Shown one piece after another: positions 37,013-48,800 of a stretch of DNA of 64,000 nt (the stretch's first letter is position 1; each line of letters begins with the position of its first letter). A program made the position numbers and the translations under genes. Source of the stretch: Datisca glomerata (Eukaryota; Streptophyta; Magnoliopsida; Cucurbitales; Datiscaceae). The DNA lies in assembly GCA_003255025.1 (NCBI GenBank), contig QANY01011400.1, positions 1,570,787 to 1,634,786 of the forward strand. Direction: 5' to 3'. Below the pieces are notes generated by a model. The model was given only the letters and a program-made list of their open reading frames with translations, searched no databases and was not told the origin of the DNA.

Positions 37013-37570
37013 AATGAAATGTGTCCTAAATAGACAACAACATGAGAGAGAGCAGATGAGATATGCATCAAGAGAGGTGTCTTTTGGACTTGAGCCTTCC
37101 GTAGTGAGAATTCATCGGATTTATTCTGAAGAACAGTGAACTTCGTTCTTGAACCAAACTTCCTTTGAGATAAACCGAGACAACAAATTTCACACATATC
37201 TCATCTTAATACATCTGAGTTGTACTATTTTGTTCATTTTGGTCCTGAACATATCCCACTTTCATAAGAGCTTTAGAGAGGTTAAGCCATTCAGACCTCT
37301 CATAGAAGCGACCCCACTTCTACTCTCATATAGGTGACAACGATTAAGTGTATTCTGTCACTTCTCCTCTGGCAAGCATAACATCAATGTCATTAAATAC
37401 TTACGTATATCCTTTTACGTCGACAGACAACACACTATCTTCATATCATAGGAACAGGAAGAAACCATAGGTTTCTCAGTGTTTCAATTTGAATCGTCCC
37501 TGCCAGTTTGCCTATTGAACCTAGATTTTTGGATCTCCAGTCAACTAGGTTAGGTTACCACCTGAATGAT

Positions 37571-40373
37571 TCATTGAATAGGCTTTAGCCCCATACCCCT
37601 CGATGTTTGTTTTATTAGTTCCATTGACAATCCTTTTGTCAGAGGATTAACAAGATTCTCCTTTGACCTTATAAAGTCTAAGGAAATCACCCCATTGGAC
37701 AACAACTGCTTAATGGTATTATGTCTTCGTCTAATATGTCTAGACCTACCATTACACACATTATTTTTTGCTGTAAAGGTTGTGGCCATATTGTCACAGT
37801 GGACACATATAGCTGACACAAGTTTTGGCCACACCAGAATATCTTCCAAAAAATTCCTGAGCCATTCTACTTCTTCACAAGTTTTGTCTAATGCTATGAA
37901 TTCTGATTTCATAGTTGAACGAGCTATACAGGTCTGCTTAGTAGACCTCCACGAAATAGTTCACCAACTAGGGTAAACACATATCCACTAGTAGATTTAG
38001 TCTCTAAATTGTCTGATATCCAGTTAGCATGACTAAATCCTTCTATCACCAGTGAATAGGTTGAGTAACGCATTCCGTAGTTCATTGTGAATTTTAAGTA
38101 CCTTAGTACTCTCACCAATGCACTCCAGTGATCACGTCCAGGATTACACGTATATCTTGCCAGCCTTCCAACTGAATAGGTTATATTAGGTCTGGTGCAA
38201 TTCATGATATACATTAAACTTTCAATTATTTGTGAGTACTCTAATTGAGATACTCCAACTCCATTATTCTTCCTTAACTTACAATTTGGGTCGAAAGGAG
38301 TTACAGCAGGTTTGCTTTCATATTGGCCAAACCTTTTCAAAATATTTTCAACATAGTGAGACTGGGTAAGGATATATTCATTTTCAGTTCTCTTTACTTG
38401 AATTCCAAGAATGACATCTACTTGACCTAAGTCTTTCATGTCAAATTTAGAATGCAATGCCCTCTTGGTAGAGGATATTATATCCTTGGTTGATCTCACT
38501 ATAAGCATGTCATCTACATACAAGCATACTATGACAAATTGATCATTAATACCTTTAATGTAGACATATTTATCACATTCATTTATCTTGAATCCATCAG
38601 ATAACATTGTATGATCAAACTTCTCGTGCCATTGCTTCGATGCTTGTTTTAATCCATAAAGTGATTTAACAAGTTTACAGACCTTTCGTTCTTGGCCTTT
38701 AACCATGAACCCTTCAGGCTGTTCCATATATATTTCTTCATCCAATTCTCCATTTAAGAAAGCAGTCTTTAAATCCATTTGATGAATTTTGAAAGTATGC
38801 AAAGCTGCTAGTGCAATCAGAATCCTAATAGATGCGATTCTCGTAACTGGAGAATAGGTATCGAAAAAGTATATACCTTCCTTCTGTCGGTATCCTTTAG
38901 AAATACCAACCGAGCTTTGTACTTTTCAATAGTACTATCAGTTCTCAGCTTTCTTTTGAAGATCCATTTACAGCCTATTTGTTTATTCCTAGGAGGGAGA
39001 TCAACCAACATCCATGTATTATTTTGCATTATGGAATCTATCTCATTATCGACTGCTTCCTTCAAAAAGGAGCCTCAAGGTTGGACATTGCCTCCTTATA
39101 GGTTTGAGGTTCGGCCTCCGTCAGGTATGTTAGAAACTCTGGGCCAGATGAGGTACTCGTTTTAGCTCTTTTACTTCTTCTAAGCTCAGGTTCAGATTGT
39201 TCATCAATTTGAGCTCTAGAAAATTTTTCTTCTAATCCTCATTTGACATTTTGACTGTGTCTTCCTTCCTTAAAAGGAAACACATTCTTAAAGAATTATG
39301 CATTGACAGACTCCATAATAGAGTTGGTACTTATGTCAGAAATTTCTGACCTAATAACCAAAAATCTATATGTAGCATTGTATAATGCATATCCAATGAA
39401 AACACAGTCTATTGTCTTAGGTCCAAGCTTTACTCTCTTTGGCAATGGTACTTGTACCTTTGCGAGACACCCCCACACTTTTAGGATTTTATAGGAAGAT
39501 AACTTCCCTTTCCACTCTTCATAAGGAAACTTGTTGGTCTTCTTATGTGGAATCCTGTTAAGTATGGTGTTTGCTGTAAGTAAAGCCTCCCACAACAAAT
39601 TTTGGGGTAATCTAGAATTGTTCAACATACAGTTCACGTATCTTTCAGAGTTCTATTTTTCCTTTCATCCACCCCATTCTGTTGAGGCGTGTAATGTGTT
39701 GTAATCTGATGCACAATTCCGTGTAAAGCACAGAATTCAGACAGCATAGTGGAGTCATATTCTCCACCCTGGTCAGATCTAAGCACTTTGATATGTTTAT
39801 TAAGTTGTTTTTCAACTTCAGACTTGTATGTCTTAAATGTATCCAAAGTCTCATCCTTTGAATGAAGTAGATATACATAGCAATATTTACTGAAATCATC
39901 AATAAATGAAACAAAATATTTTCTACATCCCCTACTAGGAGTTAATTTTAAATCACATAAATCACTATGTATTAAATCAAGTAGGCCATTCATTCTCTCT
40001 ACAGATTTAATGATTTTCTTGCAAATTTAGATTCTACGCATATTTCACATTTATTTCCTTTTTCTAGGTTAAATCTAGGTAGAAGTTATAAATTAATCAT
40101 ACGTTGTAAGGAACGAAAATTAACATGACCTAAGCTAGCATGCCAAATATTAGAAAGTTCAGCGATATAAACGGAAGAAGCAGCATAATTATTATTAATA
40201 ATTACAGGAGTTATAGCAGACACATTAAGTTTAAAAAGACCATCAAAACTATAACCCTTCCCAACAAACATCCCTCCCTTAGTCAGAATAAACTTACCAA
40301 CATCAAAGACAAGCTTAAATCCACTTTTACATAAAAGAGATCTTGAAACCAAATTTCTACGAATTTCAGGCAC
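37571..40373 (-). pseudogene. Element C pol remnant (integrase, RT, RNase H)
   Basis: GAG-pre-integrase at 40086-40373 (ELSNIWHASLGHVNFRSLQR). Integrase core at 39634-39993 with HSDLCDLK, RSDQGGEYDS and TPQQNGVDERKNRT, so the DDE-type residues are kept. Integrase end at 39296-39637. RT at 38817-39065 and 37924-38802 (MDLKTAFLNGELDEEIYMEQ; active site YVDDMLIV; GLKQASKQWHEKF). RNase H at 37571-37912 with the DNMATTFTAKN and SRHIRRRHN motifs. The pieces are separated by stops and small frameshifts, but nearly all domains survive. Confidence 0.9.
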
Positions 40374-40397
40374 GTGCAGGACCTCTAGGAGAGTAAG

Positions 40398-41480
40398 TTA
40401 TTTTCCGGTTGTGAATTTCAGCACAACCTTTCCCTTTCCCTTAACAGCAGCTTCTGAGGCATTCCCCATATAGAGAACCTCATCTTTATCAACCTCAGCA
40501 TAGGTTGAAAATATGGTTCGGTCACTGCACACGTGCGTCGTAGCACCAGTGTCGACCCACCATTCCTTGGCGTCAGTGACCATATAGATCTCAGAAATCA
40601 TTGCACATAGATCATCTATCTCTATCATATTTGCTTGGTTCATTTTCCCGCTGTTATAGGTTTGGTTACCGTCGTTTTGATCTTTCTTAAACCGGAAGTC
40701 CTTTGCTCTATGTCCAGCTTTATTGCACACCCAGCAACTGCCCTTAATGCGTTTATCTGAATTACCTTTTTGAGCATTGCTCGTCGATATCTTCATTTTC
40801 TTGTCCAGTGGATTGGATTTGTTTCCTTCTACCACATTAGTTTTCATTCCGTAAGTTGCCCACATCGCTTTCTTTTCATTTTTCCGGTTGTCCTCATCTA
40901 TCCTCAGTGGAACAATCAGATCATCCATGCTAAGCTCCTTACGTTTGTTTGTGCTTCAGATAATTCTTGAAGTCCTTCCATGACGACGGAAGCTTCTCGA
41001 TGATGGACGCGACTTGGAATGGTTCATTTACGATCATACCCTCGACCTTCATGTTGTTAAAGATGATCTGTAACTCCTCCACTTGACTGATTATCATGTT
41101 CTTATCATCCATCTTGTATTTTAGGAATATCCCGACGATAAATTTCTTCGTCCCAGCATCCTCCATTTTGTATTTCTTTTCCAAGGCTTGCCACAGTTCC
41201 TTTGCCATCTTAAATGACGAGTAGACGTTGTAGAGGGTGTCTACCAAGCCATTCAAGATATAGTTTCAGCAAAGGAAATCCGAATGGATCCAGGCTTCCC
41301 GTGCAGATGCTAGTTCGTTTGATTTTCCTTTCATCGGTATAAGAGGAATATTGCCTGTCAGTAGATGTGCTAGATTGAGAGTGGTCAGATAGAAGACCAT
41401 CTTCTGTTGCCATTATTTGAAGTCGTCCCCTTTGAATTTTTTCGGTCTTTCAGCGTGCAGAGTTTTGATCCCAGCAGATT
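40398..41480 (-). pseudogene. Element C gag and protease remnant
   Basis: Gag starts at about 41486 with MEQSAGIKTLHAERPKKF, directly after the LTR. It continues through 41210-41413, then 40939-41256 (AKELWQALEKKYKMEDAG). The zinc knuckle in 40398-40928 is CWVCNKAGHRAKDF, whose last Cys is replaced by Phe. The protease site WWVDTGATTHVCSD lies just downstream. Stops separate the pieces. Confidence 0.87.
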
Positions 41481-41504
41481 GTTCCATGATTATTGTCTTT
41501 AGAT

Positions 41505-42340
41505 TGTTGTGTGTAGAGATGGAACAAGATGCTTTCATTCACCAACGATTACAAGGAAATATCGGACGATTACAACTTAATTGCAACAGAAATGATTATA
41601 GCAAAATTTATTTGATCTAATAAACAAATAAAATAAAAAAATGATTACAGCAAATTAAGAACGGAAAATACGATGTAGATCGATGATTGCTCGAAAGCAA
41701 TGTCCTAAAAACAATAATCGTCCTCCACAGGGTGCTTGGAGACTACGACGAATCATCTCTGCAGGATACAACGATCTAAGCCAGAGTACAGCAATCGATT
41801 ACTCTGACCCTCACAGAACTCCTTTGTATTTCTCTCAATATCCAGGATGCTTTTGTGTTCATGTTTTCCTCTCTTAAAAAACAAAGCTAATAATGCCACA
41901 TTCTATATATAACGTTTTTAGCTTGGAGAGCAAGCCAAACTTGAAGATAAACTAGAATCAGATTTATGATGATATTGTGGGATAATGGAGATATTTAATT
42001 ATCTTCTACACATAATCACTCTCCAAATAAATCAAAGAAAATTTATTCAAAAATAAATCTTTTGACCGTACCGTACCGGAACCGAACAGAGCCGTGCCGA
42101 GCCGGCGGCACGCGCACGTGAAGGGAGGACCATGTGCCATCTAGGTTTTCTCTTCCCCACAAAATATGGGGTGCTCCTTGGGGCTAACCCCAAGGCATGA
42201 ATGTTGAGTTTATAAACCCAACATTCTATCCTTGAGTTTTCAATGTGAGACAAATTTCTCACTCTATTTCATATCACACACTTTCATTAAATTTTCAATC
42301 TTTCTTTAATTTTTCTTCTCTTCTTTTTTTCTCTCCAACA
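41505..42340 (-). repeat. Element C 5' LTR
   Basis: 836 bp, matching 36168-37000. Carries the promoter TATA at 41904-41912. Confidence 0.92.
41904..41912 (-). promoter_or_regulatory. TATA box in element C 5' LTR
   Basis: Minus strand TATATATAG, conserved in the other LTR at about 36565-36573. Confidence 0.55.
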
Positions 42341-42345
42341 GAACC
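42341..42345. repeat. Right TSD of element C (GAACC)
   Basis: Exact copy of 36163-36167. Confidence 0.93.
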
Positions 42346-42606
42346 TACATTTTTTCCCAAGCTATTCGTGATCCAAGATGGTGAGCAGCAATATGTGGTG
42401 AAGTAAATGCTCTGGTAAAAAATGATATATGGGATCTAGTTCCACCATAGCCACATCAAAACATAATGGGGTGAAAATGAGTTTTTTTTTTGCATAAAAC
42501 ATAAATCAGATGAGAGTATTTATCGCTATAAGGCATGTTTGGTGGTCAAGGATTCCATCGATACCCCAAAGTTTATCTTGTTTTTAAGCCAACCATAATA
42601 CAGCCT
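42346..42606 (+). pseudogene. Copia-A RT N-terminal remnant
   Basis: Encodes the start of copia RT: AIRDPRW, then EVNALVKNDIWDLVPP, and VYLVFKPTIIQPV at its end. It stops at the B2 insertion and resumes at 44146 with LSIALNYGLPI. Confidence 0.78.
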
Positions 42607-42611
42607 GTTTT

Positions 42612-44140
42612 TGCAAGATTATGTCCTAAAAAGCACTAGATTATATTGTATTTATTGAGATATTTGATTCTGATTAATAATAAATAATTTATATTTATAT
42701 TATGTGCAATACATTCTTATAAAATGTTCATAAGCATAAGAGTAATTGGTTTGTGAGTCCTATGAATTAAAGGAAGAATGTATTTAACAAAGAGTTTTTT
42801 ATGACTTGTAAAATACTAACTTTCATAATCTAGTGAAGTTTGACGCTTTACTAAAAAAGTGTAGTACATTGACTTTATTATGTAGAGTGTCTTACTTTGG
42901 TCACTAGGTGGAGTGCCTAGTTAATATACTAGTGTATTTAGAATGTATTGAAATGACTAATAAGTCTGATTTTCAGTAAAGTCTATCAAATGAAAATCAA
43001 GACTCATTGCTATTATTTTATGAGTACTCTCAATGCTGAAAGAATTATGAGCAGATATTTAATTTTAATAGCTTAGATTTTGATCTATTAAGAATGAGAC
43101 TCTATGAGTCAACATATTTTGTAGGTTAGATGATTGAGTTATTGGATAATGATTCCATAGATTCTCAATAGTGAAAACCATAGACATTTTTAATTGAATG
43201 ACATTTAGGTAATTCATTTATGTGGCCACGATAAACAAATCGCTTAGTATCTTTGGAGGAGTACTAGAGATTTGATAATTTTTCTTGAGACATCAAGTTA
43301 AAAAATTATCATAGTTAACCGATAGAATGAACTGAACTTGGAACCTAAAGATACCAATAAGTGTATAAATATTACGTCGATAGTACTTCACCAAATTATA
43401 TACGATACTATGTTATGGAGGGGCATTATATAACGAATAATAGGGCAATAATTGTTATGTTGAGTAATATAAAATATACTTGGAGTTCAATTAGGATTTT
43501 ATAGTGGAGTTAAACGTAATTAATAATTAATAAATTTAATTATAAGTGTAATCAATAGAGTTTATTAATTAAGTAGCTAAGAGTATTTTTATCCATATAA
43601 TCCCCTTAATAGCCTCGGATTTGAGATTAGCTGTGACTGAACTTGTCTGATAAATAAGTGACACAATGTGTACACTCTATAGTCAACTAAGTGATTTAAA
43701 AAACTAGCTTAGCCTTGATTTTAGACGGCTAAAGATTGATTAAAATTAATTAATTTAGTTTTAATTAATTATAAAAAATAATAATGTGTACGGTTAGAAA
43801 AATTCCCAATTGTTTCTTTTCATGGGATTACATGCAATTGTAATCCATGAAAGAGTGAAAGGCACTATTGAGCATTCTTTAAAAACTGTTTTTGGATAGT
43901 TTTCTTCTTAATTAAAGTCATGGCCGAACAAAAGGATGGCAAGAGAAAAAGAAAAACTGATTTTGTTGGTTTAACTATTCGAGTGTCTAACTCGCTCATG
44001 ATTTTGGTTGACGGTTCGAAGAATAGTAAGAAAGATATATGGTTTTGATCTTCACGTTTCAAAAAGTATTCTTCTTAGTATAGATTGTTGTTTGTCGAAT
44101 TTTTCAAGATCCAGTATTTTTCGTTGCTTTAATTCTTTCA
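42612..44140 (+). mobile_element. Solo LTR B2 (same family as B1)
   Basis: 1529 bp, TGCAAGATTATGTCC to AATTCTTTCA, flanked by TSD GTTTT (42607-42611 and 44141-44145). No internal region, so the element was removed by LTR-LTR recombination. It splits the Copia-A RT codons cleanly: QPV before and VLSIALNYG after the duplication. Confidence 0.88.
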
Positions 44141-44145
44141 GTTTT

Positions 44146-45080
44146 GTCTATTGCTCTCAATTATGGACTCCCCATAACATGTTTCTTTCACAGCACAAGT
44201 ATGTGAAAAATACTGGACACTCGAACTAATGGATCTTAAAATATAATTTGACCTGTGAAAAATACTGGACACTCTGAACTAATGGATCTTAAAATATAAT
44301 CTGACCTTAACATCGGAGTATGTGCGTGACTTGTTGGAGAAATTTAAGCTTGCATGTGCTAAACACTATTCCACACCCATGTTTTCTACAAGCAGACTCG
44401 TCCTTAGTGATGGTAGTCCATCCTCCGATGCCTCGCAACATAGAAGCTTGATTGGTGGTTGCTTTCTTGGTTAATAACATACCCAATTAATGCTTGCTCC
44501 TAGTCAAACATATGGGTAACCGTTAAACAATTGTTGCATTATCTTAAGCATACCATTCACTATGGCCTATACTTTCGACGCCATCATCCACTCTTGATTA
44601 ACACCTTCTCTAATGATGATTGGTCTGGAGATAAAGATGACTTCTACCACAGCCTATGTTGTCTATATTAGAGAGAATCTTATCGTTTGGTGTTCTAAAA
44701 AGCAGATAAAATTGCATTTTCGTCAATGGAAGTTGAATATGGTGATGTCGCTTCCACTGCTGCACAAGTAACATGGAGTACAAATATTCTAAGTGAGCTT
44801 ACTCCAACTCAACCTCCAAAGATTTTTTGTGACAATTTAGGTGTCACATATCTATGTCTACCCGGTACTTCATTCTGATATGAAGCATATTGTCATTGAT
44901 TATTTTTTTATTCTTAACAAGGTAACTAGCTAGTGGTTCTCATCAAGTGTCTCATGTATCTTTTCATGATCACTTGGCCATTAATCTCACAAAAAGCATC
45001 TCATTAAGTCACGTTTTTCTATTTTGAGGTCCAAGATATGTGTTGCACATGGGAGTACCATCTTGCGGAGCATATAAGAA
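44146..45080 (+). pseudogene. Copia-A RT scrap and RNase H remnant
   Basis: LSIALNYGLPI, then a 52-bp tandem duplication (44202-44306). The sequence then jumps to EYVRDLLEKFKLACAKHYST, which normally lies after the YVDD active site, so the RT core is deleted. RNase H follows: HPLLINTFSNDDWSGD, SSMEVEYGDVASTAAQVTW and PPKIFCDNLGVTYL. Several stops. Confidence 0.8.
44202..44306 (+). repeat. 52-bp tandem duplication at an RT deletion scar
   Basis: Unit TGTGAAAAATACTGGACAC... occurs at 44202 and 44254, with one inserted T and one substitution. Confidence 0.9.
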
Positions 45081-45084
45081 AAGA

Positions 45085-45320
45085 GGATCAACCATAAATC
45101 AATCAATAACTTGGAGTCAATTTCCTCCATCCGGATGAGATCTAAATTGATATTCTTTAATTCCTTTTTATTGCCATATTATGTAATATTACCATAGGCA
45201 GATTTTTTACTTTTATTTTCATGTAAGTCTTTGATATGTTGTGTATATAATCTGTAATCACTATGAATGAAATTATCTAAGTTTTCAACAAAAAAGCTTT
45301 GCATACATTCTCCTTATACA
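45085..45320 (+). repeat. Copia-A 3' LTR
   Basis: 236 bp matching 30444-30679. Preceded by the purine tract AAGAAAAGAG. Ends CTCCTTATACA. Confidence 0.82.
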
Positions 45321-45599
45321 TAGAACATTAGATTTAAAAAATTTCTTATCATCATTTGTAGTTTGAATCAAAACCTCATATTGTGTGGGCACTGACACTT
45401 TTCTCACAATCGAGGACAACTCAATAATGATTAGGGCCCTAGGAGATAGGGGCGGCTCAATGATATTTGGGGCCCTATGCAAAAATTAGAAAAAAAATTA
45501 CTCGAGTCTTAATCTAAAAGTTATTCTATAAGATAAACGTTATTTAAAAATTATTCTTCTCATGTTTTTAGATGTAAAATGACTAACTATATTTAAGTG

Positions 45600-48500
45600 T
45601 GTTGAAATATATTTTTTCAATAGATAAAATCGCTAAACCATTAAATCTTTCTTGTGACATAGTCGATCGTTAGTATGATTACATTTGTTTTAATTTAGAA
45701 AAAATTTTTTCTGCATATGCAACTGTTATGGAGATTGTCAATAATATTTTATAAGCATTACATAGATTTGGAAAAGAATCAAGTCGTTTTATACTATTTA
45801 ATACTGCAACTGGAGTATTATTTCTAGCTTGTAAAAGTTCTCTTACTATTTTTAATTCTGAAAAATTTCAATATTAGAAGATAAATCATATTTCAAAAAA
45901 TTATTAATTATAAACATGTTTTCTATAAGTTGTTATCATTTAATGACTTAGTATTTGAAAGTTAAATAAAAAACTAAATAGATTTTCATATAATCTAAAT
46001 TGTTCAAATTTATTCTCAATAGAAATAATTTGATCAACAATATATATGAAAAAATTTATTCTAAAAGATTTTTAGGAGATAAAATTGTTTTATCATTATT
46101 AATTTTATCAAATTATTTTTTATTCAAAATTATACATTTTCACGGAATATTGGTCCTATTTTGATTTTAGATGTTATTAAAATAGATGTAAATTCATTCC
46201 TCTCTATAATGTTTCAAAAAAGAAATAAGTTCTTTCAATTTATCAATAGCAACATCAATATGCATGTTCTTAAATTATAAGTTCTTTCTAATTGAATTAA
46301 TAGCAAATAAGATATTGTACCAAATAATCATACACAATAAGAATTCAAAATTCTCAATCTCATATCTTGTTAAGCAATTAGTTTCACTACGTATTTTAGA
46401 ATCTTCATTAACTTTTGGTAATTGAAGTAAATCATATTTTATTTGTAGATCTTAAAATCTTATTGCCTTAACACTTTCAATTCGACTTTTCCAACGAGTT
46501 TGAGATGATGGTTTGGCAGTTAAAGAAGACATATTATCTTGCAGAATTTTCCAATGTTTTGTGGAAGAAGAAAGTGAAGAATATTGTAAAATCTAAATTA
46601 AGAAATTGTTTGAAGATAAGAGTTAGTCATATCACAAAGTACTAGATTAAGATTATGACAACCATATGGTATATATGATACTCTAGGATTTGTATCTAGT
46701 AATCTCTTTTAGACGCCTTGATATATTCAGTTCATGTCCTCTTATATCATTCACATCATGTCTAAGATTTTTTATTATCTATATTAAAATGGATTTAAAA
46801 GGGAGAAACTTTTAATTTCTCATTTTACCCTTTAAGCCCCTTTAAAACATCAAATAAATTAGGATTTTCACAAATTTTTCATTCGCTTTATTTACATAAT
46901 AAATTTCATAAATAGTTTACAAATAAAATATCTTAGTGATATTGTTTAATTAGGAACACCAATAATGTTCACAAAAACTAATTTTAAGATTTTTTATATA
47001 CAAAGAATAAATTTTTTTTATTGTACAGATTTATTTGTTACTGATTTGTAAAATTTATATTATATAATATGTATGTTATTAGCAACATTACAATTTATAT
47101 AAATGAATTTAAAGAAGACATTAACATATTTTCCAACAATCTATTAACGATATAATCATTTCTTAAAAATATGGTAAAGTGATAAAATAAAGTCATTTTT
47201 ATAACATTTAAAAAATAATACTATATAATATAATTCCAATCATCTGATTTTTAATTTAACATATCTACTTCATGTACAGTATGTTCTATGACCAAAATTT
47301 CTAATATACATAATATCTAAATATATATTCTATCACTTCTAATGAATCACTAAGTTACTCATTTTATATATAAGTGCAAGGCAAGTTATTTTTGGAGAGG
47401 GTCTTATGTTATTTAATCAGAGAGTTTGATTGATACTTTATTTAGTTCAATGTACAATATAAATTTAATTACATCAATATTAAAAATTAGTACATCTTCT
47501 CTTACATTATAAAAAAGAAAGAAAATGAATATGCTTATATTTTTTCTATGTTGTTAGTGGATTAACAAAACAAACTATATTTATTATGTGCAACGTACGT
47601 ACGTTTTTACTAGTATTTATAAGTGCATCAAAAAGATATTTTTCAGTTGTATCATATATTTCTAAAATTTCTAAGAGCTATTCTTCGATTTTTATTAGAG
47701 TGGTTGAAATATTCACACATTGTAATATTAGAGTCATTTGTTTTTTATGACTCGTATTAGGATTACAACCAAATATGATCGAAAAATACTTTACTTTCTT
47801 AATAGTGGTAATGATTGTACTTTTCATTGCAAACCCTATCATATTGATTAATTCATTTTGTATATCAGGTCCGAGATAATGATTATGAATTGCAAGGTGT
47901 TGCATACGGTGAATATGCTCTTGTATTATTGGATCAAATTCTCTAACCATTTCAATTAAGCTTAGAAAATTTACATGGTTTTCTTGTTATATTTTTCATT
48001 GTTTCCTCGAAATGTTAAGTTGTTTTTAGCAATATTTTTTACAATTGCTATCTTAATATTAATTTCTTTCAATAATATTTTTCTTTGTTAATTTGCTCTT
48101 GGGTGTTTTTATGAATCATCGTATTTGGTAGCAATCGCATTTCTAAATCAACCCACATGTTCATATTAGTAATGTGTTCATTACTCGTTTCATGACTTTT
48201 AAGTTTATAACTTGGGGTTTCCAATTTTTAGTACATTCATTAGCCAATTGATTTTTGTTTGAAATTGAGTTAAATAACTCAAAAATAAATATTCTATTAA
48301 ATTCTTTCAAATATACTAACAATTTTCTATCATGTTATTCTACCTATGACTTTTGTTTGGAAAAGTTTAGATTCTTGTCTCTAATTAGATCTTTCTCCAC
48401 TTACAAATATCGTAATTATGTGTCAAGTTCTTTTCAATGTCCTGGGTCATAAATGTCTATAACATTAAAATTTAATATCTGATCAATATTTTCATCTTCA
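45600..48500 (-). pseudogene. hAT transposase pseudogene (DUF4371 / ZMYM1-like)
   Basis: The N-terminal part at about 48090-48240 encodes LKSHETSNEHITNMNMWVDL. DUF4371 follows with NNLTFRGNNEKIYQEN and NFLSLIEMVREFDP. The frame at 47678-47950 continues: QNELINMIGFAMKSTI and KVKYFSIIFGCNPNTSHKKQ. After the Helitron, NDIRGHELN is readable. The C-terminal dimerisation domain lies at about 45620-45790: FPNLCNAYKILLTISITVAY, then MSQERFNGLAIL. Many stops. This transposase class is widespread in plants as zinc finger MYM-type protein 1-like loci. Confidence 0.82.
46778..47613 (+). mobile_element. Non-autonomous Helitron, 836 bp
   Basis: The 5' end is TCTATATTAAAATGG preceded by A; the 3' end is CTAG followed by T. 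This gives insertion between A and T without target duplication, as Helitrons do. Just inside the 3' end lies the perfect palindrome AACGTACGTACGTT (47592-47605), 4 nt before CTAG. The 5' run AAAGGGAGAAACTTTTAATT then TTTACCCTTT matches plant Helitron starts as I know them. The flanking hAT transposase reading continues across the site when the block is removed. No Rep/helicase coding, so it must have moved in trans. Confidence 0.85.
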
Positions 48501-48503
48501 ATA

Positions 48504-48800
48504 ATTAGATTGAAGAAGATTGAAGAAGAAGAGAATCCGAGAGATGCATCTGAAAACTATGAAAATTTTGAGAGAATGAGGTATAATGGTTGGGTACTGG
48601 GACCATTGGGAGGGGGAAGAGAGAGAGAGAGAGCTCAGCAAAGACAATGAAATATTAGATTGAAGAAGATTGAAGAGGGAGAAAATCTGAGATATGCATT
48701 TGAAAAAATATGAAAATTTTGAGAGAATGAGGTATAATGGTTAGGTAGTGGGACCGTTGGGAGGGGGAAGAGAGAGAGAATGGTGGGTGAATTTGTAAAT
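48504..48800. repeat. 150-bp tandem duplication in the hAT subterminal region
   Basis: ATTAGATTGAAGAAGATTGA begins units at 48504 and 48654. A third, more diverged copy follows at about 48880-48990 (GGTGTAGTGATTGGGTAGTA). Purine-rich strand; the open frame opposite (48635-49051) is an artefact. Confidence 0.85.

Larger units (their letters stand above)
36168..42340 (-). mobile_element. Element C, full-length Ty1/copia retrotransposon
   Basis: 6173 bp with LTRs of 833 and 836 bp and a perfect 5-bp TSD, GAACC. LTRs differ at about 5% of positions in the first 330 bp by my count, so this insertion is younger than its host. Minus-strand order is gag, protease, integrase, RT, RNase H, PPT. Reading frames are broken in at least eight places, so it is non-autonomous now. 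Unusually, only about 15 nt separate the 5' LTR from the gag ATG, and no canonical tRNA-Met primer site is visible. Confidence 0.92.
30444..45320 (+). mobile_element. Copia-A, short-LTR Ty1/copia element carrying three nested insertions
   Basis: Two 236-bp LTRs (30444-30679, 45085-45320) share most of their sequence. Between them, on the plus strand, are PBS, gag, integrase, an RT fragment and RNase H in copia order. They are interrupted by B1 (32712-35644), C (36168-42340) and B2 (42612-44140). Removing the insertions leaves about 4.2 kb, a normal size for a compact copia element. The coding is full of stops and the RT core is deleted. The flanks AAGTC and TAGAA do not match, so its own TSD has decayed or the ends are off by a few bases. 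Confidence 0.85.

Noticed and set aside
30439..45325. Target-site duplication for Copia-A
   Set aside because: Flanks AAGTC and TAGAA do not match; no shift of a few bases restores a convincing pair.
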